Below are positions 52,633 to 61,155 of a DNA stretch of 64,000 bases, one piece after another. The position numbers and the translations under genes were made by a program. Positions within the stretch are counted from its first letter, which is position 1. The number at the start of each line of letters is the position of its first letter. This DNA is from [Actinomadura] parvosata subsp. kistnae (lineage in GTDB: Bacteria; Actinomycetota; Actinomycetes; Streptosporangiales; Streptosporangiaceae): positions 1,674,001 to 1,738,000 of the forward strand of contig NZ_OOHJ01000022.1 of the NCBI RefSeq assembly GCF_900323885.1. Reading direction: 5' to 3'. The notes under the pieces are model-generated. The model searched no databases. It had not been told where the DNA came from and was given only the letters and a program-made list of their open reading frames with translations.

Positions 52633-53606
52633 AGATTCGCCTGCTCGCAGGCCTCGTCGTGCTGGGGCTCGCCGCCGTGGGCTGCGGCGGGGCCAAGGTC
52701 GACAGCGGCACCACCGGCTCCTCCGCCCCCGCCGCCGGCTCCAGTGCCTCGGCGTCCGGCGCCGGCACCGTGAAGATCGCGATCAACCCCTGGGTGGGGT
52801 ACGAGGCCAGCGCGAACGTCGTCGCGTACCTGCTGAAGAACGAGCTCGGCTACACCGTGGAGCTGCCCGAGATCAAGGAGCAGCTCGCCTGGGAGGGCTT
52901 CGAGACCGGCGACGTGGACGTCATCATCGAGAACTGGGGTCACCCCGACCTGAAGAAGAAGTTCATCGACGAGAAGAAGGTCGCGCAGGTGGCCGGCTCG
53001 ACCGGCAACAAGGGCGTCATCGGCTGGTACATCCCCAAGTGGATGGCCGACGAGCACCCCGACATCACCGACTACAAGAGCCTCAACAAGTACGCGAGCC
53101 TGTTCAAGACCTCCGAGTCGGGCGACAAGGGCCAGCTGCTGTTCGGCGACCCGTCGTACGTCAGCAACGAGGAAGCCCTGATCAAGAACCTCAAGCTGAA
53201 CTACAAGGTCGTCGTCGGCGGCAGCGAGGCGGCCCTGATCAAGAGTGCCCAGCAGGCGCAGGAGCAGAAGAAGCCGCTGCTGTTCTACTTCTGGGACCCG
53301 CACTGGCTGTTCAGCAAGACCGACCTGGTCCGGGTCAACCTGCCCGCCTACACCGAGGGCTGCGACGCCGACCCGAAGAAGGTGGCCTGCGACTACCCGG
53401 AGATGGACCTCGACAAGATCGTGAGCACGAAGTTCGCGCAGACCGGCGGCAAGGCGTACGAGCTGGTCAAGAACTTCCACTGGACGAACGAGGACCAGAA
53501 CGCCGTGGCCGACGACATGACCAACAACGGCATGACCGGTGAGCAGGCCGCCAAGAAGTGGGTGGAGGCCAACACCGCCAAGTGGCAGGCGTGGATCCCG
53601 AAGTGA
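52629..53606 (+). CDS. proX: Betaine/choline-type binding lipoprotein, copy 1
   Basis: A 325-residue lipoprotein: lipobox VGC (Cys about 19), Ser/Ala linker, then a ProX/OpuAC-type domain (INPWVGYEASANVVAYLL, FETGDVDVIIENWGH, GCDADPKKVACDYPEMDLDK). Trp and Tyr residues (WVGY, NWGH, FYFWDPHW) could form the aromatic cage for a quaternary amine. GTGA overlap with the second copy. Confidence 0.9.
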   Translation: MKIRLLAGLVVLGLAAVGCGGAKVDSGTTGSSAPAAGSSASASGAGTVKIAINPWVGYEASANVVAYLLKNELGYTVELPEIKEQLAWEGFETGDVDVIIENWGHPDLKKKFIDEKKVAQVAGSTGNKGVIGWYIPKWMADEHPDITDYKSLNKYASLFKTSESGDKGQLLFGDPSYVSNEEALIKNLKLNYKVVVGGSEAALIKSAQQAQEQKKPLLFYFWDPHWLFSKTDLVRVNLPAYTEGCDADPKKVACDYPEMDLDKIVSTKFAQTGGKAYELVKNFHWTNEDQNAVADDMTNNGMTGEQAAKKWVEANTAKWQAWIPK

Positions 53607-54547
53607 TCGCCTCCCGGTCGCGCGCGCTCTGCGGGCTGCTCGTCGTGGCGCTCCTGCTGGGGGGCTGCTCCAGCGGTGAGCCGGAGACCGCGGCGAGCGC
53701 CAAGGGGACGGTCAACATCGACATCCACGGCTGGATCGGGTACGAGGCGCAGGCCGCGGTGCTGGCGTACCTGCTGGAGCACGAGCTGGGATACAAGGTC
53801 AACAAGCGGACCGCGAAAGAGGACCAGTCCTGGAAGGATTTCGAGACCGGCAAGGTCGATGTGATCGTCGAAAGCTGGGGTCACAACGACTTGAAGAAGG
53901 AGTACATCGAAGAGAAGAAGGTGGCGCTGTCGGCCGGGCTCACCGGCAACAAAGGGGTGATCGGGTGGTACGTGCCGGAGTGGATGGCCAAAAAGTACCC
54001 CGACATTACGGACTACCGAAACCTCAATAAGTACGCCTCCCTCTTCCGGACCGAAAAAACCGGAAATGCCGGACAGGTGCTCGACGGAGATCCGACATTC
54101 GTGACGAATGACGAGGCTCTGGTCAAGAACCTCAAGCTCAATTACCGGGTCGTCTACTCGGGCAGCGAGGCCGCGCTCATCAAGGCCGCCCAGGCCGCGA
54201 CGAAGAATCGGACACCGCTGCTCATGTATTTCTACGAGCCGCAATGGCTGTTCAGCAAGGTCAAGCTCGTCAAGGTCGCCCTCCCGCCCTACGCCGTGGG
54301 CTGCGACGCCGACCCGGCCACCGTCGCCTGCGACTATCCGCCGTACCTGCTGGACAAGATTGTCAGCCGGCGGTTCGCGGAGCGCGGCGGGCAGGCGTAC
54401 GAGCTGGTGCGCAACTTCACCTGGACCAACGACGACCAGAACGCCGTGGCCGCCGACATGGTCAACGAGAAGCTGAGCGCCGAGGACGCCGCCGAGCGGT
54501 GGGTCCAGGAGAACAAGATCGTGTGGAAGGACTGGATCCCCCGTTGA
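53603..54547 (+). CDS. Betaine/choline-type binding lipoprotein, copy 2
   Basis: A 314-residue paralog of the preceding lipoprotein, starting at GTG 53603 inside its stop. Lipobox GGC, then IDIHGWIGYEAQAAVLAYLL, VDVIVESWGH, MYFYEPQWLFSK and GCDADPATVACDYP. Middle codons (about 53830-54240) are noticeably less GC-rich than in copy 1. Two binding proteins for one permease suggests two ligands, for example choline and betaine. Confidence 0.9.
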   Translation: MIASRSRALCGLLVVALLLGGCSSGEPETAASAKGTVNIDIHGWIGYEAQAAVLAYLLEHELGYKVNKRTAKEDQSWKDFETGKVDVIVESWGHNDLKKEYIEEKKVALSAGLTGNKGVIGWYVPEWMAKKYPDITDYRNLNKYASLFRTEKTGNAGQVLDGDPTFVTNDEALVKNLKLNYRVVYSGSEAALIKAAQAATKNRTPLLMYFYEPQWLFSKVKLVKVALPPYAVGCDADPATVACDYPPYLLDKIVSRRFAERGGQAYELVRNFTWTNDDQNAVAADMVNEKLSAEDAAERWVQENKIVWKDWIPR

Positions 54548-56175
54548 GGTTCGACTACGTCATCGTGGGCGGCGGCTCGGCCGGCTGTGCCCTGGCCAAC
54601 CGGCTGAGCGCCGACCCCTCGACGTCCGTGCTGGTGCTGGAGGCCGGGCGGCCCGACTACCTGTGGGACGTCTTCATCCACATGCCGGCCGCGCTGATGT
54701 TCCCCATCGGCAGCCGCTTCTACGACTGGAAGTACGAGTCCGAGCCCGAGCCGTACATGGACGGGCGGCGCATCTATCACGCCCGCGGCAAGGTGCTGGG
54801 CGGCTCCAGCAGCATCAACGGCATGATCTTCCAGCGCGGCAACCCCCTCGACTACGAGCGCTGGGCCGCCGACCCCGGCATGAAGCACTGGGACTACGCG
54901 CACTGCCTGCCGTACTTCAAACGCATGGAGAACTGCCTGGCCGACCCCGGCACCGACTTCCGGGGCGGCGCGGGCCCGCTCAAGCTGGAGCGCGGCCCCG
55001 CGCGCGGCCCGCTGTTCGAGGCGTTCTTCGAGGCGGTGCAGCAGGCCGGGCACCCGCTGACCGACGACGTCAACGGCTACCGCCAGGAGGGCTTCGCCGC
55101 CTTCGACCGCACCATCCACCGGGGCCGCCGCCTCAGCGCCGCCCGCGCCTACCTCCACCCCGTCCGCCGCCGCCCCAACCTGACGGTCAGGACCCGCGCG
55201 TTCGTGGAGAAGGTGCTCTTCGAGGGCACCCGCGCGGTGGGCGTGCAGTGCGACGGCAAGCGCGTCGACGCCAAGGAGGTCATCCTCTGCGGCGGCGCCA
55301 TCAACACCCCGCAACTCCTCCAGCTCTCGGGTGTGGGCCCGCGCGCCCTGCTGGAGCCCCTCGGCATCAAGGTCGTGCACGACCTGCCGGGCGTCGGCGA
55401 GAACCTTCAGGACCACCTGGAGGTCTACGTCCAGCACGCCTGCAAGCAGCCCGTCTCGCAGCAGCCCTCCCTCGCCCTGTGGCGCCGCCCCTTCATCGGC
55501 GCCGGCTGGCTCTTCCTGCGCCGCGGCCCCGGCGCCACCAACCACTTCGAGGCCGGCGGGTTCATCCGGTCCAACGACGACGTCGCCTACCCGAACCTGA
55601 TGTTCCACTTCCTGCCGATCGCCGTCCGCTACGACGGCTCCGCCCCCGCCGGCGGGCACGGCTACCAGGTGCACATCGGCCCCATGTACTCCGACGCGCG
55701 CGGATCCGTCCGCATCACCTCCGCCGACCCGCGCCGCAAGCCCGCCCTGCGCTTCAACTACCTGTCCACCGAGCAGGACCGCCGCGAATGGGTCGAGGCC
55801 ATCAGGCACGCCCGCCGCATCCTGTCGCAACCCGCCTGGGCGGACCTCGACGGGGGCGAGCTCTCCCCCGGCCCGTCCGTCCAGACGGACGAGGAGATCC
55901 TCGCCTGGGTCGCCAAGGACGGCGAGACCGCACTCCACCCGTCGTGCACCTGCCGCATGGGCACCGACGAGCAGTCCGTGCTGGACCCGGAGACGATGCG
56001 CGTGCACGGCGTGGACGGCCTGCGCGTGGTGGACGCCTCGGCCATGCCGTACGTGACGAACGGCAACATCTACGCCCCGGTCATGATGCTCGCCGAGAAA
56101 GCCGCCGACCTCATCCTCGGCAACACCCCGCTGCCGCCCGAGCCGGTGGAGTTCTACCGGCACGGGCGGGCGTAG
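54544..56175 (+). CDS. betA: GMC oxidoreductase, choline dehydrogenase-like
   Basis: A 543-residue FAD enzyme from TTG 54544 (TTGA overlap). FAD fold DYVIVGGGSAGCALANRLS, GMC signatures HARGKVLGGSSSINGMIFQR and GGAINTPQLLQLSGVGP, and the active-site region ALHPSCTCRMG with YVTNGNIYAPVMMLAEKAAD near the end. It belongs to the BetA group (alcohol to aldehyde to acid). Position at the end of a quaternary-amine importer operon supports choline to glycine betaine, but other alcohols are possible. Confidence 0.88.
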   Translation: MRFDYVIVGGGSAGCALANRLSADPSTSVLVLEAGRPDYLWDVFIHMPAALMFPIGSRFYDWKYESEPEPYMDGRRIYHARGKVLGGSSSINGMIFQRGNPLDYERWAADPGMKHWDYAHCLPYFKRMENCLADPGTDFRGGAGPLKLERGPARGPLFEAFFEAVQQAGHPLTDDVNGYRQEGFAAFDRTIHRGRRLSAARAYLHPVRRRPNLTVRTRAFVEKVLFEGTRAVGVQCDGKRVDAKEVILCGGAINTPQLLQLSGVGPRALLEPLGIKVVHDLPGVGENLQDHLEVYVQHACKQPVSQQPSLALWRRPFIGAGWLFLRRGPGATNHFEAGGFIRSNDDVAYPNLMFHFLPIAVRYDGSAPAGGHGYQVHIGPMYSDARGSVRITSADPRRKPALRFNYLSTEQDRREWVEAIRHARRILSQPAWADLDGGELSPGPSVQTDEEILAWVAKDGETALHPSCTCRMGTDEQSVLDPETMRVHGVDGLRVVDASAMPYVTNGNIYAPVMMLAEKAADLILGNTPLPPEPVEFYRHGRA

Positions 56176-56188
56176 CGCCCCACCGGGG

Positions 56189-56959
56189 CTACTGGCCGGC
56201 CTTGCGGCGGTTGACCAGGGCCTCGATGCCGTCGAGCACGCGTTGCAGCCCGAACTCGAAGGCGTGCTCCGGGCTGTAGGCCGCGTTCAGCGCCTCGCCC
56301 GCGGCCTGCCCGACCCGGGCGGCCGTGGGGTAGCGGGTGGTGTCGGCGATCCGGCTGAGGAAGGGGGCGTGCGCGGCCCACCACTGCTCGTCGGTCAGCC
56401 CCGTCAGGCTCTCCGCCTGCGCCGCCTCCACCGCGCCCCTGGCCGTGCCGTGCACGAAGCCGGTGATCAGGGTGATGACGGAGTCCATCTCCAGGTCCGA
56501 CAGGCCGATGCCGTCGACGGCGGCGAGCTCGTAGTCGTACTTGGCGGTGACGTTGGGGCCGAGCACCGGGCGGTTGGCCGCCACCTGGAGCAGCCACGGG
56601 TGGCGCAGGTAGAGGGCCCAGTTCTCCCTGGCGATCTGCTCCAGCCGGCCGCGCCAGCCGCCCGGCACGTCGGCGGGCCTGGCGGTCTCGCCGTAGACGG
56701 TGTCGAGCATGACGTCGAACAGCTCCGGCTTGCCCGGCACGTACGTGTAGAGCGACATCGTCCCCACGCCCAGCCGCTCGGCCACCCGGCGCATGGACAG
56801 CGCCTGCAGCCCTTCGGCGTCGGCCACCTCAATGGCGGCGCGCACGATGCGGTCGACGCTCAGCTCCGGCTTGCCCTTGCGGCTGGTGCGCTCGCTGGTG
56901 CGCCAGAGCAGGGCCAGGCTGCGGGCGGGGTCGCCCTTTCCCGAGTACTCAACAGTCAC
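56189..56959 (-). CDS. TetR-family repressor of the DrrAB-like exporter
   Basis: A 256-residue TetR with an N-terminal extension. DNA-binding helices are ALSMRRVAERLGVGTMSLYTYV. The C-terminal region (about 130-240) is of the TetR_C_1 tetracycline-repressor-like type. GTG 56959 is chosen at the edge of a strong palindrome. Divergent from the ABC exporter. Confidence 0.87.
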   Translation of the reverse strand: MTVEYSGKGDPARSLALLWRTSERTSRKGKPELSVDRIVRAAIEVADAEGLQALSMRRVAERLGVGTMSLYTYVPGKPELFDVMLDTVYGETARPADVPGGWRGRLEQIARENWALYLRHPWLLQVAANRPVLGPNVTAKYDYELAAVDGIGLSDLEMDSVITLITGFVHGTARGAVEAAQAESLTGLTDEQWWAAHAPFLSRIADTTRYPTAARVGQAAGEALNAAYSPEHAFEFGLQRVLDGIEALVNRRKAGQ

Positions 56960-56962
56960 CTT

Positions 56963-57020
56963 CGTACGGTACACCGTACGGTTGCCGACTTGGATCGTAT
57001 TGTGTACGGTACGGCGTACG
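56963..57020. promoter_or_regulatory. Two 18-base operators 40 bases apart
   Basis: CGTACGGT-ac-ACCGTACG at 56963-56980 is a perfect inverted repeat. TGTACGGT-ac-GGCGTACG at 57003-57020 matches it at 15 of 18 positions. They lie between tetR and the exporter ATPase gene, so the TetR protein probably represses both. Confidence 0.7.
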
Positions 57021-57037
57021 ATTCGGAGGGTGACAGC

Positions 57038-57976
57038 ATGACGGCAGTACTCGCGCAAGGACTGCGCAAGACGTACGGCGACCAGGCCGCGCTGGACGGC
57101 ATCGACCTCGACGTGCCCCGCGGCACCGTCTGCGGCCTGCTCGGCCCCAACGGGGCGGGCAAGACCACGACCGTGCGCATCCTGACCACGCTCCTTCGCG
57201 CCACGGGCGGGCGCGCGGAGGTGGCCGGCTTCGACGTGACCACCCAGCCCCGGCAGGTACGCCGCCACATCGGGCTGGTCGGCCAGCACGCGGCGGTCGA
57301 CGAGCTGCTGACCGGGCGCCAGAACCTGGAGCTGTTCGGCCGCCTCTACCACCTGAGCGCGGCCGAGGCCCGATCGCGGGCGTCGGAGCTGCTGGAGCAG
57401 TTCGGGCTGCGGCACGAGGGGCCGGCCAAGGAGTACTCCGGCGGCATGCGCCGCCGGCTCGACCTGGCCGCCGGCATGATCCTCGCGCCGCCCGTGCTCT
57501 TCCTCGACGAGCCCACCACCGGCCTCGACCCGCGCAGCCGCGCCGAGATCTGGCGCACGGTGCGCGAGCTGGTCGCGGGCGGCACCACGGTGCTGCTGAC
57601 CACCCAATACCTGGAGGAGGCCGACCAGCTCGCCGACCGCATCTCCGTGATCGACACCGGCCGGGTCGTCGCCGAGGGCACCCCGGACGAGCTCAAGTCC
57701 AAGCTCGGCGGCGACCGGCTCGACCTGGTCGTGCACGACCCCGCGCACCTGGCGCGGGCCGCCGAGATCATCGGCCGGGCGGCGTCCGGGCCCGCGGAGA
57801 TCGACCGCGACACCCGGCACGTGAGCGCGCCGGTCAGCGAGCGCGTCCAGGCGCTCACCGGCGTCCTGACCGCCCTGGCCGCGGCCGGCATCGAGGTCGA
57901 GGACGTCGCGGTGCGCCGCCCGACCCTCGACGAAGTCTTCCTCAACCTCACCGACACCGCCGGAGGCACCCGATGA
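57038..57976 (+). CDS. ABC exporter ATPase, DrrA-like
   Basis: A 312-residue ATPase: Walker A GPNGAGKTT (about 36), signature YSGGMRRRLDLAAGMI, Walker B LFLDEPTTGLDPRSR, and the C-terminal DrrA/daunorubicin-resistance extension ending RRPTLDEVFLNLTDTAGG. ATG 57038 has GGAGGG upstream. It overlaps the permease gene as ATGA. Confidence 0.9.
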   Translation: MTAVLAQGLRKTYGDQAALDGIDLDVPRGTVCGLLGPNGAGKTTTVRILTTLLRATGGRAEVAGFDVTTQPRQVRRHIGLVGQHAAVDELLTGRQNLELFGRLYHLSAAEARSRASELLEQFGLRHEGPAKEYSGGMRRRLDLAAGMILAPPVLFLDEPTTGLDPRSRAEIWRTVRELVAGGTTVLLTTQYLEEADQLADRISVIDTGRVVAEGTPDELKSKLGGDRLDLVVHDPAHLARAAEIIGRAASGPAEIDRDTRHVSAPVSERVQALTGVLTALAAAGIEVEDVAVRRPTLDEVFLNLTDTAGGTR

Positions 57977-58785
57977 CGACCGCCGTGGAAGGCCCGCTCA
58001 CCCGCCTGCACCGGCCACTGGCCGACGGCTGGACGGTCGCCCGCCGCGACCTGATCCACTGGGCGAACCAGCCCATGACGGTGGTGTTCGGGATCGCCTT
58101 CCCGATCATGATCACCCTGGCCTTCGGCTACCTGTTCGGCGGCGCCGTACGGGTGCCAGAAGGGGCCGACTACTTCGCCTTCCTCATGCCCGGCATGTAC
58201 GGCATGACGATGCTCTTCGGCCTGAGCGCCACCATGATCGCGGTCACCACCGACGCCTCCAAGGGCGTCACCGACCGCTTCCGCTCCATGCCCATGGCCC
58301 CCTCGGCCGTCCTCATCGGGCGGGCCATCGCCGACCTGCTCAACTCCGTCCTCGTCCTGGCCGGCCTGCTCGCCTGCGGCCTCGCCGTCGGCTGGCGCCC
58401 CGCCACGCTCTCCGGCGCGCTCGCAGCCGTCGGCCTGCTGCTGCTCCTGCGCTTCGCCCTGCTGTGGGCCGGCATCTACCTGGGCCTGCTCACCAAGGAC
58501 CCGGGCGGCGTGGTGGCGATCCAAACCCTGGAGTTCCCGATCGGCTTCCTCTCCAACGCCTTCGTCGCCCCCTCCACCATGCCGGGCTGGCTGGGCGCGG
58601 TCTCGGAGTGGAACCCGCTGTCGTCCACGGTCGCGGCGACCAGGCAGCTGTTCGGCAACCCGGGGTGGGGCGGGGAGTCGTGGGTGGCCCAGCACGCGAT
58701 CCTGATGGCCCTGCTGTGGCCGGCCCTCATCACGACCGTCTTCTTCACCCTGTCCGTACGCCTGTACCAGCGCCTGGACCGCTGA
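57973..58785 (+). CDS. ABC-2 type exporter permease, DrrB-like
   Basis: A 270-residue protein with six membrane segments (ABC-2 type). MTVVFGIAFPIMITLAFGYL, KGVTDRFRSMPMAPSAVL and FPIGFLSNAFVAPSTMPGWL are typical of the DrrB drug-export family. It pairs with the preceding ATPase for efflux of an unknown drug or metabolite. Confidence 0.9.
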   Translation: MTTAVEGPLTRLHRPLADGWTVARRDLIHWANQPMTVVFGIAFPIMITLAFGYLFGGAVRVPEGADYFAFLMPGMYGMTMLFGLSATMIAVTTDASKGVTDRFRSMPMAPSAVLIGRAIADLLNSVLVLAGLLACGLAVGWRPATLSGALAAVGLLLLLRFALLWAGIYLGLLTKDPGGVVAIQTLEFPIGFLSNAFVAPSTMPGWLGAVSEWNPLSSTVAATRQLFGNPGWGGESWVAQHAILMALLWPALITTVFFTLSVRLYQRLDR

Positions 58786-58794
58786 CCCGGAGAC

Positions 58795-59244
58795 TCACCC
58801 CGACAGTGCCTGCTCGTAGGCGAGCAGTGTGTTCACGAACATGCGGCGCTGCTCGGGGGTGAGCGGCTCCAAAGCCTGGCGCCACGCCTTGGCGCCGTAG
58901 CCGAGCCATTCGTTGATCGCGTCCTGGTGCCGGTCGGCGATGCTGACGATGGTGCGGCGCCGGTCGGCGTCGTCCTCGCGGCGGGCCAGTACGCCCTTCC
59001 TGCTGAGCTCCCCCACCATGAGGCTGACCGTCGCGGGGGCGACCTCCAGCCGGGCGGCGAGCTCGTTGACCGTCATGGCGCCGTCGAACAGCAGGTAGGC
59101 CAGCAGTGACAGGTGCCGGGGGGCGAGCGAGAGCTCGCGCAGTTCCTCCGGCACCTTCAGGCGTTTGGCCCGCCCGACCATGCGGGGCATCAGGAGCAGC
59201 AGTGTCCTGATGCCGTCGTCCACGCTCAAGCCGTCAGTTGACAT
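58795..59244 (-). CDS. MarR-family regulator
   Basis: A 149-residue winged-helix protein: LSLLAYLLFDGAMTVNELAA, RLEVAPATVSLMVGELSRKG, VLARREDDADRRRTIVSI. The start MSTDGLSVDDG at ATG 59244 is preferred over an upstream in-frame ATG. Divergent from the nitroreductase-hemerythrin gene, with a palindrome between. Confidence 0.87.
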   Translation of the reverse strand: MSTDGLSVDDGIRTLLLLMPRMVGRAKRLKVPEELRELSLAPRHLSLLAYLLFDGAMTVNELAARLEVAPATVSLMVGELSRKGVLARREDDADRRRTIVSIADRHQDAINEWLGYGAKAWRQALEPLTPEQRRMFVNTLLAYEQALSG

Positions 59245-59265
59245 CCCGAATACCTTGCTGTCTAA

Positions 59266-59289
59266 ATTAGCTTTGGTTGCAAAGCAAAT
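59266..59289. promoter_or_regulatory. Near-perfect palindrome, candidate MarR operator
   Basis: ATTAGCTTTG-gttg-CAAAGCAAAT: ten-base arms with one mismatch and a perfect GCTTTG/CAAAGC core (59270-59285). It lies between the divergent marR and nitroreductase-type genes. Confidence 0.6.
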
Positions 59290-59318
59290 ACATCTGGGTC
59301 CATCCAAAGGATAGTGAG

Positions 59319-60119
59319 TTGACGGACTTCAACCAGCAGGTGATCGAGGAGTTCCGGGCCAACGGCGGCAAGGTGGGCGGCATGTTCGAGGGCGCTCCCC
59401 TCGTGCTGCTGACCACCGTGGGCGCGCGGACCGGGCGCAGACGGACGAACCCGGCCGTCTACCTGCGGGACGGCGAACGCATCCTGGTCTTCGCCTCCAA
59501 CGCGGGCGCCGCCACCCATCCGGCCTGGTACCACAACGTCCTGGCCGAGCCGAGGGTGACGGTCGAGCTGGGGACGGCGACGTTCGCGGCCAGGGCGGTG
59601 CCGCTCGATGGGGAGGAACGCGACCGCTTGTACGCCCGCCAGGCCGCCCTCGACCCGGCCTTCGCCGCGTACCAGGAGCAGACCGAACGGGTGATCCCCG
59701 TCGTCGCGCTCTACCCTGAGCGGGAGCGGCTGCGGGCGTTCGGGGACGAGCTGGTCAGGATCCACGCCCATCTCAGGGGCGAGCTGGCCAGGCTGCGGGC
59801 CGGCGAGGCGGGCGCCGGCGACGACCTGCGTACGCACTGCCTGGCCTTCTGCGAGGCGCTGACCTTCCACCACTCGGGCGAGGACCGGGTGGCGTTCCCG
59901 CACCTGGAGCGGCTGTTCCCGGAGCTGAAGGCGGCTCTCGACCGGCTGCGCGAGGAGCACGGCGTGCTCGCCCGGCTGGTCGGGGAGCTGCGCGCGGCCT
60001 CCGACCCGGCGACGCTCGACCGCGTCGCGACGGAGATGGAGGCCCACTTCGCCTACGAGGAGGAGCGGCTGGTGCCGGTGCTCAACTCCCTGGAGGAGGT
60101 GCCCTGGGCCGTGCGCTAG
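59319..60119 (+). CDS. Deazaflavin-type nitroreductase fused to hemerythrin-like domain
   Basis: A 266-residue protein from TTG 59319 (AAGGA seven bases upstream). Residues about 1-135 match the Ddn/F420-type nitroreductase fold (VLLTTVGARTGRRRTNPAVY, ATHPAWYHNVLAEPRVTVEL). Residues about 145-260 are a hemerythrin-like four-helix bundle with iron-type ligands (HAHLRGEL, FHHSGEDRVAFPHLE, REEHGVL, MEAHFAYEEERL). The combination suggests an F420- or flavin-linked redox enzyme with an oxygen/redox-sensing diiron part, under MarR control. Confidence 0.85.
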   Translation: MTDFNQQVIEEFRANGGKVGGMFEGAPLVLLTTVGARTGRRRTNPAVYLRDGERILVFASNAGAATHPAWYHNVLAEPRVTVELGTATFAARAVPLDGEERDRLYARQAALDPAFAAYQEQTERVIPVVALYPERERLRAFGDELVRIHAHLRGELARLRAGEAGAGDDLRTHCLAFCEALTFHHSGEDRVAFPHLERLFPELKAALDRLREEHGVLARLVGELRAASDPATLDRVATEMEAHFAYEEERLVPVLNSLEEVPWAVR

Positions 60120-60120
60120 T

Positions 60121-60239
60121 GGACGGCCGTGGCGCGCAGGCGTACGAGGAGGTGCCCGGGCCGTACGCAAGCGGACGGCCGTGGCGCGCAGGCGTACGAG
60201 AAGTGCTCTAGTGGACGGCCGTGGCGCGCAGGCGTACGA
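60121..60239. repeat. Three perfect 27-base repeats at the 3' end of cvnD-5
   Basis: GGACGGCCGTGGCGCGCAGG plus CGTACGA occurs at 60121-60147, 60173-60199 and 60213-60239. The last copy encodes the C-terminus of CvnD-5; the other two fill the 88-base convergent gap. Confidence 0.9.
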
Positions 60240-60786
60240 CGTGCTCGACCAGCGAGATCAGCGTCGCCTTGACCGACTCGCGGTTGCGGGCGTCGGTGCG
60301 CACGATCGGCACCTGCGGCGACAGCGCCAGCGCCTCCCTGACCTCCTCGTCGGAGTGCGGGAACTGCCCGTCCCAGCCGTTCACGCCGATGACGAACGGC
60401 AGCTTCGCCTCCTCGAAGTAGTCGATGGCCGGGAAGCTGTCGGCCAGGCGGCGCGTGTCGAGCAGCACCACCGCGCCGATCGCGCCGCGCACCAGGTCGT
60501 CCCACATGAACCAGAAGCGGTGCTGGCCGGGCGTGCCGAACAGGTACAGGATCAGGTCGCGGTCGAGCGAGAGCCGGCCGAAGTCCATCGCCACGGTCGT
60601 GGTCTGCTTGTTCGGCGTCAGACCGAGGTCGTCGATGCCCGCGGACGCGTCGGTCATGACCGCTTCCGTGGTGAGCGGAAGGATCTCGGACACCGCCCCC
60701 ACGAACGTCGTCTTCCCGACCCCGAAGCCGCCGGCGACGACGATCTTCGTCGACGTCAGACCGGCGCTAGAGCCTGCGTAGTCCAC
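60208..60786 (-). CDS. cvnD: CvnD Ras-like GTPase, conservon 5
   Basis: A 192-residue GTPase with P-loop GGFGVGKTT, FGTPGQHRFWFMWDD and N-G-W-D at G4. The C-terminus (EHVVRLRATAVH) lies in a 27-base repeated sequence, so its length may vary. GTG 60786 overlaps cvnC by 20 bases. Confidence 0.92.
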   Translation of the reverse strand: MDYAGSSAGLTSTKIVVAGGFGVGKTTFVGAVSEILPLTTEAVMTDASAGIDDLGLTPNKQTTTVAMDFGRLSLDRDLILYLFGTPGQHRFWFMWDDLVRGAIGAVVLLDTRRLADSFPAIDYFEEAKLPFVIGVNGWDGQFPHSDEEVREALALSPQVPIVRTDARNRESVKATLISLVEHVVRLRATAVH

Positions 60787-61129
60787 TGAGCACCCTTTCG
60801 AGCATGTTGAGGTCTGGCTGTCCCTGGCTGAGGCGTGGCTGGTGCAGGCGGACGAGCCCTTCGTCGGACATGTCCGCCACGAGCACCCTCGCCACGCCCA
60901 GCGGGACGCGGAGCAGGGCCGAGATCTCGGCGACCGACCGGAACGACCTGCACAACTGCATGATGGCCTCCTGCTCGGGGGTGAGCAGGGCCATCTCGTC
61001 GTCCGGGATCGACATGGACGAGATCAACGTCTCCATCGCGAGGTGATAACGCGGCTCGGATCTGCCGCCTGTCACCGCGTAAGGACGGAACAGGGGCTCT
61101 TCGTCCCCGGTCCCGTCAGCGCCGTACAC
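60767..61129 (-). CDS. cvnC: CvnC DUF742 protein, conservon 5
   Basis: A 120-residue DUF742 protein: FRPYAVTGGRSEPR, EAIMQLCRSFRSVAEISALL, LLERVLSGLRRL-type end (MLERVLSGLRRL). Start GTG 61129 with GGGAGAGGG upstream. Confidence 0.92.
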   Translation of the reverse strand: MYGADGTGDEEPLFRPYAVTGGRSEPRYHLAMETLISSMSIPDDEMALLTPEQEAIMQLCRSFRSVAEISALLRVPLGVARVLVADMSDEGLVRLHQPRLSQGQPDLNMLERVLSGLRRL

Positions 61130-61155
61130 GGCCCTCTCCCATCAGTTCCATCACA

